Below are positions 56,878 through 64,000 of a stretch of DNA of 64,000 nucleotides, in pieces; within the stretch, counting starts at the first letter, position 1, and the number at the start of each line of letters is the position of its first letter. Below the pieces are notes generated by a model. It was given only the letters and a program-made list of their open reading frames with translations, had not been told where the DNA came from and ran no database searches. Origin of the DNA: Zingiber officinale (Eukaryota > Streptophyta > Magnoliopsida > Zingiberales > Zingiberaceae); NCBI RefSeq assembly GCF_018446385.1, contig NC_055991.1:115983794-116047793 (forward strand). The letters are read 5' to 3'. The translations under genes and the position numbers were made by a program.

Positions 56878-57593
56878 ATCTAGAAGTATACATGGACGAC
56901 ATTCTCATCAAATCCGTCCGAGCGGCCGACCTCTTGGAAGACATGAAGGAGACTTTCCGAACACTGAGGAGGTATGGCGTTAAACTAAATCCCCAGAAGT
57001 GTCTATTCGGAGCAAAAGGAGGACCCTTCTTATGTTACATAGTGACCGAGCGGGGTATTGAAGCAAATCCCAGCAAGGTGAAAGATCTACAAGACATGCC
57101 GCCTCCAAGAAATCTGAGGGAAGTGCAGCGTTTGACCGGTCGGATAACTGCCCTGTCTAGGTTCATCTCCAAAACCGCCGACCGGAGCCTGCCTTTCTTC
57201 AAAATCTTGCGCAAAGCCGCCAAGTTTCAATGGGACGAAGAATGCGATCGGGCATTCGAAGATCTGAAGACATATTTGAATTCTCTCCCGATACTAGCCA
57301 AGCCAGCTGTAGGTGAGCAGCTTTGTATTTACTTGTCTTCAACCGAACAAGCAGTCGGTTCGGCACTAGTGAGAGCGAGCAGAGAAGAGCCTGTATATTT
57401 TCTGAGCCATATTTTAAAAGATATTGAATCTCGCTACACTGGGCTCGAGAAGTTGGCCTTCGCTCTGGTCCTCGCCGCTCGGCGCCTTCGACCATATTTC
57501 TTGGCTCATACCATCATCGTCCGTACGAATAGTCCTCTGGGAAGAGTTCTGTTGAATCCAGAAGCGTCCGGACGGCTCACCAAATGGACTACA
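56878..57593 (+). pseudogene. Tat RT-RNase H, 3' part
   Basis: It resumes the same frame after the target duplication GCGGA, with the catalytic VYMDDIL as its first motif, then the RT thumb (PQKCLFGAKGG, GIEANPSKV) and the start of RNase H (YLSSTEQAVGSALVR). It is cut at 57593 by the copia element of family C, so the end of RNase H, any integrase and the 3' LTR are missing here. Confidence 0.93.
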
Positions 57594-58662
57594 TGTTGGT
57601 GCGGGTAGCACTAACGGTCTAACCCAGGTTTTGATGAATGACAAATAGGTTAAGTTAGTTTTGTTGTTGTCTGACACTTTGATCGAGTGTGCAGGACAAG
57701 TCCAGACAGGTCGACGGGCTGACGGATGTCTGGCACGAAGTCCAGCTAGGTCGACGGGCTGACCGGATAGCTGGCGAGAAGTCCAAGCGGGTCGACGGGC
57801 TGACCGGACGCTTGGCGGGAAGTCCAGCTAGGTCGACGGGCTGACCGGATAGCTGGCGAGAAGTCCAAGCGGGTCGACGAGCTGACCGGACACTTGGCGA
57901 GAAGTCCAGACGGGTCGACGGGCTGACCGGACGTCTGGCAGGTAAGTGAGGTAAGTCACTGGAGGGGAGTGACTGCGAGGACGCGTTCCCGGGAAGGGAA
58001 CATTAGGCGTCGATCCGGCTTAGATCCATTTCGGATGTCTAAGTCGAGATCGTGACTAGATTCCGGTCTCGAAAAGACGGAATCTAAGTCATACTCTTTG
58101 CTATTACTTTGTTGAACTTTAATTGTGCTAACAATCTGTTTCAGAGATATATATTTGCCTCCGGACTAACGTTTGTCGTGCGGGGCGGAGTGCGCGAATC
58201 AGCGCGGAGGTCGGACGGAGGCGAACTTTATCCAGGAAGTCGTCGCCACGTGGAGCATCTCGGTTTGGCGGCTCGTCACATTCCGCGAAAGGATCCAGCG
58301 GCATATAAAGAAGCCCACAGGAGCTTGGGATAAACAATCAATTTTCGAGAACTCTTCTCTGCTGGTCTTGCTCGACGTTCAAGTCGCGGCGTCAACAACG
58401 CTCCGACAAAAGTGCTTCTCGGTTTTTATTTAATTTTCTTTGTCGATATTGCTTTATTGTCACTAGCATTTCGTACTTATTCTGTAATCATATTTCGACT
58501 TGTTAGTGATTGCCCAACGGTGGTCAAGGACCACGGGCCTTCGAGTAGGAGTCCCGAACGAAGTAAAAACATCTGTGTCTATTTTATTTTTCCGCTGCGT
58601 TTATACTCGTCTTTTTCGAATCGATATTCACCCCCCCCTCTATCGAATCTAACGGTCCTACA
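57594..58662 (+). mobile_element. 5' LTR of the family C element
   Basis: TGTTGGTGCGGGTAGCACTA at the start and CGGTCCTACA at the end, immediately followed by AGTGGTATCAGAGC (58663-58676). A TATA-like CATATAAAG lies at 58302-58310. The solo LTR at 13168-14245 is a second, older copy. The small open frames at 58109-58690 are within LTR and leader. Confidence 0.92.
57702..57938 (+). repeat. Hairpin-unit array, 6 units of 41 bp
   Basis: Each unit reads arm, GGTC-GACGGGCT-GACC core, GGA, inverse arm, then CGAGAAGT-type spacer. Arms: CCAGACA/TGTCTGG, CCAGCTA/TAGCTGG, CCAAGCG/CGCTTGG, CCAGCTA/TAGCTGG, CCAAGCG/CACTTGG (one mismatch), CCAGACG/CGTCTGG. Confidence 0.9.
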
Positions 58663-58676
58663 AGTGGTATCAGAGC
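58663..58676 (+). other. Primer-binding site (tRNA-iMet)
   Basis: AGTGGTATCAGAGC, complementary to the 3' end of initiator methionine tRNA, the primer of Ty1-copia reverse transcription. Confidence 0.9.
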
Positions 58677-59014
58677 AGGTACTGCTCTGATTTGGTGAAA
58701 CCACCAATCAGGCAAAGGGGGGACTTTTTGAAAGAAAAATTAGATATCGTTTGTCTTTAAAATACGCCTTTCGTTTTTTTTCCCTCCAAAACGGTTTTTG
58801 AAAAATACATCGCCATCTTTTCACCATTGTTTAGTATTTAAAAAATATTACATTTTCAAAATTTTGAAATAATATTTTTTTCAAATATTTTATTAATATT
58901 TTAATAATATTTTATTATTTTTTCTGAAAATAGTGAAATATTATTTTTTTCAACACTGCTAATCCAAGACCAAGTCTTGGGATCTTTTGTTTGTTTCTCT
59001 GTGTGCAAGAAATT

Positions 59015-60139
59015 ATGACTCTTCTAGAAGGACGGAACCCCTGCGAACCACCACCATACGATCATGAAGACTTCAACTACTGGAAGCGATTAATGGAATG
59101 CTTCTTAGGAAGCGTAGACATCGATTATATGCTAATTTTGAGGAAACCTTCTCAAAACTTAGAACTGAACAAAAAGGTAAGTAACATTATTTGTAATGTT
59201 TTACCTAACAATATTTTATGCAGATTAGAAAAGTACAAGAATGCATATGAGCTGTGGACCCAATTGATCAAGCTTCACGAGACGCCAATGGAGCTAGAAG
59301 ATCAAGTTAAAGTCAAATATGGACTCGAGTCAAATCCAACGGAAAAGCCTACTGAATTAGGGGTTGCGCTCAAGGTTAGTAATATTTACCAAAATACCCC
59401 TGTTAATAGTAGTTTAAATAATCAACATGATGATAAGTATGAAATTAGTCCAAGTATGGTGCATGATAATCTAGATTTAAATGATTTAAATTCAAAATCA
59501 CAAAATAATCTAGACTCTGATCAAGTCAATCAAGACTACGATCAATTTGGCATCAACCTTGACTTGGTCAAACAGAACAATGACCAAATCAATTCAAATA
59601 ATTTAATTAATTCAGAAAATTTGAAATTAGGTGAGCATTTAGACATAAATAAGTCAAACATTAAAATAAATTTGAATTTAAATGCTAAAAATGAGAAAAT
59701 GGATAAAATCAATAAATACCTTGATAAAATATTTAATAATCAAGATAAAATCAGTCTAGAAAATGCTATCCAAAACCAAGATAATTTAATTAATAAAAAA
59801 TTAAACTTTAAAGATAAAACTAATCTAATAAATTCAATTAACCATATCAATTTAAAAGGCAAAGAAAATATAAGGATAAAATCAAACACTTTAATAAAAT
59901 CAAAACGGAATTTAACAAACTTAAAATTAAATGTTAAAGATAACATATTAAACAAAAATAAACTAGAAATTTCAAAATTAACAATTAATAAAAAGCTAAA
60001 AGATAAACCGTTAAGAAAATATAATTCAAACAGTTTAGTTAATTCAAATTTAAAAATAAATAAAAACTTAAACTTTAAAAATAAGCTATTAAAGAAAGAT
60101 AATTTGACCAATTTAATTAATTCAAAATTAAAAACTTAA
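59015..60139 (+). CDS. Copia gag-like protein with long Asn/Lys/Leu-rich tail, 374 aa
   Basis: The frame begins MTLLEGRNPCEPPPYDHEDF at 59015, the first ATG after a 340-base leader. Residues 15-105 fit a UBN2-type copia Gag: FNYWKRLMECFL, then NKKVSNIICNVLPNNILCRL and AYELWTQLIKLHE. From about residue 125 it becomes a low-complexity tail of N, K, L, I and D with repeated LIN, NLK and KIN phrases, with no zinc knuckle. The tail has the same AT-rich texture as the noncoding tract that follows, and it may be non-functional filler that happens to be open. Gag would assemble the particle; no pol follows within the window. Confidence 0.6.
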   Translation: MTLLEGRNPCEPPPYDHEDFNYWKRLMECFLGSVDIDYMLILRKPSQNLELNKKVSNIICNVLPNNILCRLEKYKNAYELWTQLIKLHETPMELEDQVKVKYGLESNPTEKPTELGVALKVSNIYQNTPVNSSLNNQHDDKYEISPSMVHDNLDLNDLNSKSQNNLDSDQVNQDYDQFGINLDLVKQNNDQINSNNLINSENLKLGEHLDINKSNIKINLNLNAKNEKMDKINKYLDKIFNNQDKISLENAIQNQDNLINKKLNFKDKTNLINSINHINLKGKENIRIKSNTLIKSKRNLTNLKLNVKDNILNKNKLEISKLTINKKLKDKPLRKYNSNSLVNSNLKINKNLNFKNKLLKKDNLTNLINSKLKT

Positions 60140-60720
60140 ATTTAAATTACAAATTAAACATTAAAACTTAACTAAAACCAACTCTAATTATACAAAAATC
60201 TTAAATTAAAGGCCAATAATTGAGGGGGAGGCTCCAGAATAGCTGGCACCTCCAAAACTAACTTACCCGACAAGGTAACTCAAATAAACTAACCCGGCAG
60301 GGTAATTAGGATTAGTTAAAAAGGGACCCAGTTTAACTTGAATCATGGTACTGGTGAAGTTTTTTTGATGATAGTACGTTGGGGAAGCTTGGGCATCGCA
60401 TGTCTAGAAAGATATGGCTTCAATCTGGTGCATTTGGCCAAGTGGAACCGACCGAATCTACCTTTAAATGGATCCTAACTAGTTAGACCAAGGTTTAGTA
60501 CTAAGCTCCATGGATAGGACTATTCGAAAAACCTCGAAAGGTTGGTTACTTCTAATGATGTCCAGGTGACTCACCAAGCTTAGAAGTTTATCCGAAAAAT
60601 GCCTATTTATTGAGACCAAAGCTAAACCTGAATCTAACACAAGTTAAACCAAACTCTGTAATTAAATCTAATTCATCTCACAAAATTATAAGATTCCCTA
60701 ACTGATAATCTAGATCGGGT
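60140..60720 (+). other. Mixed-composition segment after the gag-like frame
   Basis: It begins with AT-rich sequence, a GAGGGGGAGG tract (60222) and paired CCCGACAAGGTAACT/CCCGGCAGGGTAATT phrases. A short stretch near 60370-60480 could be old coding sequence but has stops in all frames. Confidence 0.4.
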
Positions 60721-62340
60721 GAGATGAATAAGGATTAAATTAATTAATTTTCAAATTAAATTTAAATTAAATTTCAAACTTCAAATTGAATTTAAATTTC
60801 AAATTTCAAATTAAATTAAAATTAATCAAAATTAAATTTTGAATTTCAAATTAAATTAAAATTAAATTTCGAATTAATTAAAAAATTAAATTTCGAATTA
60901 AAACTAATTTTTTTTAAATAATTTTTTTTAAAAAAAAATTAAATTAAAAATTAAATTAACTTTAAAATTTATTTTAATTAAATTAACTTTAAAAATTATA
61001 TTAAATTTAAAAATTATTTAAAAAATTCTTTAAAAACTCTTTAAAAACTATTTTAAAAATTCTTTAAAAAATTATTTTAACAACTTCTTTAAAAAACTAT
61101 TTTAAAAACTCTTTAAAAATTATTTTAAAAACTTCTTTAAAAACTATTTTAAAAATTCTTTAAAAAATTATTTTAAAAACTTCTTTAAAAACTATTTTAA
61201 AAATTCTTTAAAAAAAAATTATTTTAAAAAATTCTTTAAAAATTATTTTAAAAACTTCTTTAAAAAAACTATTTTAAAAACTCATTAAAAATTATTTTAA
61301 AAACTTCTTTAAAAACTATTTTAAAAATTCTTTAAAAAATTATTTTAAAAACTTCTTTAAAAACTATTTTATTTTAAAAACTCTTTAAAAACTATTTTAA
61401 AAATTCTTTAAAAAAAAATTATTTTAAAAAATATTTTAAAACATATTAAAATTTATTTTTTAAAAAAAAAACTCTTTTAAAAATCATTTTAAAAAACTTT
61501 AAAAAATTCTTTTAAAAATTATTTTAAAAACTCTTTTAAAAATCCTTTTAAAAACTTTAAAAAAAAATTCTTTTAAAAATTATTTTAAAACATTTTAAAA
61601 ACTCTTTTAAAAAATTTATTTTAAAAACTTTAAAAAAAAATTCTTTTAAAAATTATTTTAAAACATTTTATAAATTATTATAAAAACTTTAAAAAATTCT
61701 TTTAAAACATTTTTTAAAAAATATTTTAAAAATTCTTTTAAAAAACATTAAAAAATTCTTTTAAAAATTATTTTAAAACATTTTTAAAAAATTATTTTAA
61801 AATACTATTTTAATAATCATTTTAAAAACTTTAAAAAATTCTTTTAAAAATTATTTTAAAAGATTTTTAAAAAATTATTTTTAAAAACTCTTTTAAAAAT
61901 CATTTTAAAAACTTTAAAAAATTCTTTTAAAAATTATTTTAAAACATTTTAAAAAAATTATTTTAAAAAACTCTTTTAAAAAACATTTTAAAAACTTTAA
62001 AAAATTCTTTTAAAAATTATTTTAAAACATTTTTAAAAAATTATTTTAAAAAACTCTTTTAAAAGTCATTTTCAAAACTTTAAAAATTCTTTTAAAACAT
62101 TTTTAAAATTTATTTTTAAAAGTCATTTTCAAAACTTTAAAAATTCTTTTAAAAATTATTTTAAGAAAAAAGAAAACTCTCTTAAAAATAATTTTCAAAA
62201 CTTTAAAAATTCTTTTAAAAATCATTTTAAAAAACTTTAAAAAATTTCTTCTTATTTTTTCACTATGATAAAATTCTTTTAACTGAAAAAAATAGTAATA
62301 ATAATAAATTATTTCTATAGACTATTTTCACTTTAAAAAT
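60720..62340. repeat. TTTAAA-rich low-complexity tract, about 1.6 kb
   Basis: Alternating blocks such as TTTTAAAAACTTCTTTAAAA and TATTTTAAAAATTCTTTAAA recur at about 12-13-base half-units and about 25-base units. G and C are almost absent. The palindromes TTTAAA and TTTTAAAA appear well over a hundred times. Confidence 0.9.
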
Positions 62341-64000
62341 TTATTATTTTGACTTTAAAATCATTTTCAATCTTAAACATCTTTTTAACCTTAAAATTAT
62401 TTTTTAATTTAACTTAACTGAAAATTAGATCTTAAATTAAAACTCATTAAAACTTAATTTAAACATTACTTTTCAACTTAATTTAACCTAACTGAAAATT
62501 AAAACTTAAAAATTTAACTTAAACTTAAAACTTAAACCTAAATTAATCACTGATATTAATTTTAATCTAAAATCAAAATTGAATTGAACGTATTTTATTT
62601 GTCATTAAATAATTATAAAAAACATTTTAAAATCCTGTTAGAAATCCCTTAAAAATAATAATAATTATAATTCTTTAAAATTCATTTAAAACTTAGACAC
62701 CTAACTTAAAAACTTAAATTCCGTTAACTTTAACTTTAAACTTAATTATGTAATTAATAAGTAGAACTTAACTATTTAAGTTTTACTTTATTTGAGAACT
62801 AAGCTTGATTTGATTAGAACCTAGGTTTAACCTTAGTAAAAATATTAAAATTACTCTAAGTCATTTTTTTTTCAACCTTTAAAATATTAATTATTTTTAT
62901 TAAAACATAATTAAAGTTTGGCTTAAATTGAACCTTACTTAACCTTGTTTAATAACGAGTTTAACTTCAAACTACTACCAACTTTAAACTAAGTTAATCC
63001 AACTTAAACGGAAGTAAATGAAAAGTTAAATTATAACTAACACCTTCATCAATTAATACAAAATTTAGATTACATTAAATTGTTGAATCAAGCAAAATTT
63101 AATCAATGAATTATTAATATTGATTAATTATTGAATTAATAACAACTTATCTTACTTAACATTACACTAAAGGTTAACTCATTTCAACTGAATCTAACGT
63201 TAATCACGTTTAGTCAAATTTAAATGAACAATTTTAAAAAGATAATTATACAATCGCCTAAAACACTTAGGTACGAAAATATGTTACGGTTGTAAAATTT
63301 TATATTAAGGGGGAGTAATAAATAAGGAGGATTAATAAATTAAAGGAGTATCAAATTCAGGGGGAAGTTTTTAATTATCTCCTTAAGTGTTATTTTTTAA
63401 TCTTCTCTTTAAAATCTCTCTATAAAATTCTACCTCGATTTTTTTTCTACTTTGAATATATTTAGCAAATATTTTCAAAATTTTATGTCAGATTCAGGGG
63501 GAGAAATAAAACTAATTCAGTTTTTCAAATCGAATTTTAAACTTAATTTTGAAAATCAAAGTTTAAAAATCAATTTTCAAAATCAACCTGTTTAAAATTG
63601 TGAAAAATTTCTTAAATCAACTCACAATTGTTTGTTTTAAATCACAAACTTTTTATCCTTTTTACTTAGTCCTTGAAAACTGAACTTTTCTAGTATTTTA
63701 AACCATGGTTTTGAAACTAGTACTTTTCTAGTATTCTAGAAAACTGAATTTTTCTAGTATTTTTCAATCAGTTTTGAAAAATAAAATTTTCAAACTCAGT
63801 CTTGGAATTTTTGAAAACTTATTTTGAAAAGCATTTCAAAATTGAAACTTGTTTTGAAAATTTAAAATTTGATCTTGAAATTTAGAACTAAAAGCTAATG
63901 CTTTAAACAAGTTTTCAAAAGTTTAAACTCCCCCAGATTATCTTAACATTTTTTCTTTGTCTAAAGTCTATGCTTACTTAATCCATGCTTATTTTTGATG
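62341..64000. other. AT-rich element interior, no coding motif
   Basis: It continues with simple TTAAAC/AAATTTA sequence and several GGGGGAG tracts, with no open frame of note. Confidence 0.6.

Larger units (their letters stand above)
45559..57593 (+). mobile_element. Ty3/gypsy Tat-type element, interrupted and 3'-truncated
   Basis: The 5' LTR (45559-46366), PBS-like ATTTGGCGCCGTCTGTGGGA (46367-46386), gag-protease-RT and part of RNase H are present. The coding part stops at 49047 and resumes at 56878 after a 7.8-kb insertion, then ends at 57593 where another copia element begins. No 3' LTR lies in the window. The interrupting elements are younger than this one. Confidence 0.9.
57594..64000 (+). 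mobile_element. Copia-type element of family C, 5' part, runs off the window
   Basis: It inserts into the Tat RNase H at 57594; the preceding pentamer CTACA (57589-57593) is the expected target duplication. A 1069-bp 5' LTR, a PBS and a gag-like gene are followed by about 3.9 kb of AT-rich sequence with no pol motif before 64000. Scattered GGGGGAG tracts (60220, 63307, 63360, 63496) resemble polypurine tracts. Confidence 0.85.

Noticed and set aside
1..64000. CRISPR array or bacterial operon
   Set aside because: The tandem repeats have no unique spacers of constant length, genes have introns, and there are no cas or prokaryotic genes.

Overview
This is a stretch of a plant nuclear genome: spliced protein genes with GT/AG introns, kinesin-7 and TBC-domain genes of plant type, and dense layers of nested transposable elements. 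LTR families starting TGTTGG that carry arrays of roughly 41-bp units, together with long AT-rich gag-like regions, suggest a large repeat-rich monocot genome, possibly Zingiberales. That is an impression from pattern memory, not a proof.

Layout. 1-8520: a gutted minus-strand LTR element whose left LTR is split by a 4.13-kb CACTA transposon (TSD CTT) and whose interior is split by a 3.3-kb solo LTR (TSD TTAGC). 8540-14250: remnants of a Ty1-copia element, interrupted by a decayed Tat-like LTR with GC-rich minisatellites and by a minus-strand solo LTR. 14250-17150: a foldback MITE, a U2 snRNA pseudogene and AT-rich spacer. 17355-26330: the only two clear host genes, a 13-exon NACK-type kinesin-7 (+) and a 5-exon TBC RabGAP (-), arranged tail to tail. 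29411-37010: a MULE with about 1.05-kb terminal inverted repeats and two convergent intact genes, a FAR1-type transposase and a GRF zinc-finger/transmembrane protein. 37178-41296: a decayed copia element with short LTRs. 41300-45558: unassigned sequence and LTR-like debris. 45559-57593: a Ty3/gypsy Tat-type element whose reverse transcriptase is split just before its YMDD box by a 7.8-kb copia-type mosaic (TSD GCGGA). That mosaic carries two tandem copies of a foreign LTR and a gag broken by a 2.4-kb solo LTR (TSD CATGC). 57594-64000: the 5' half of another copia element that truncates the Tat element and continues past the window with a long TTTAAA-rich tract.

How it works together. The two host genes are independent housekeeping-type functions: cytokinesis microtubule motor and Rab GTPase regulation. 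The rest is transposon history. Nesting gives relative ages: the copia insertions at 49048 and 57594 are younger than the Tat element, and the solo LTR at 52973 is younger than the mosaic it sits in. The MULE looks like the youngest intact element, with nearly identical arms and open reading frames. The most unusual signals are the tandem hairpin units inside several LTRs, whose 7-bp arms change in concert, the two-gene MULE, and the mosaic retroelement.
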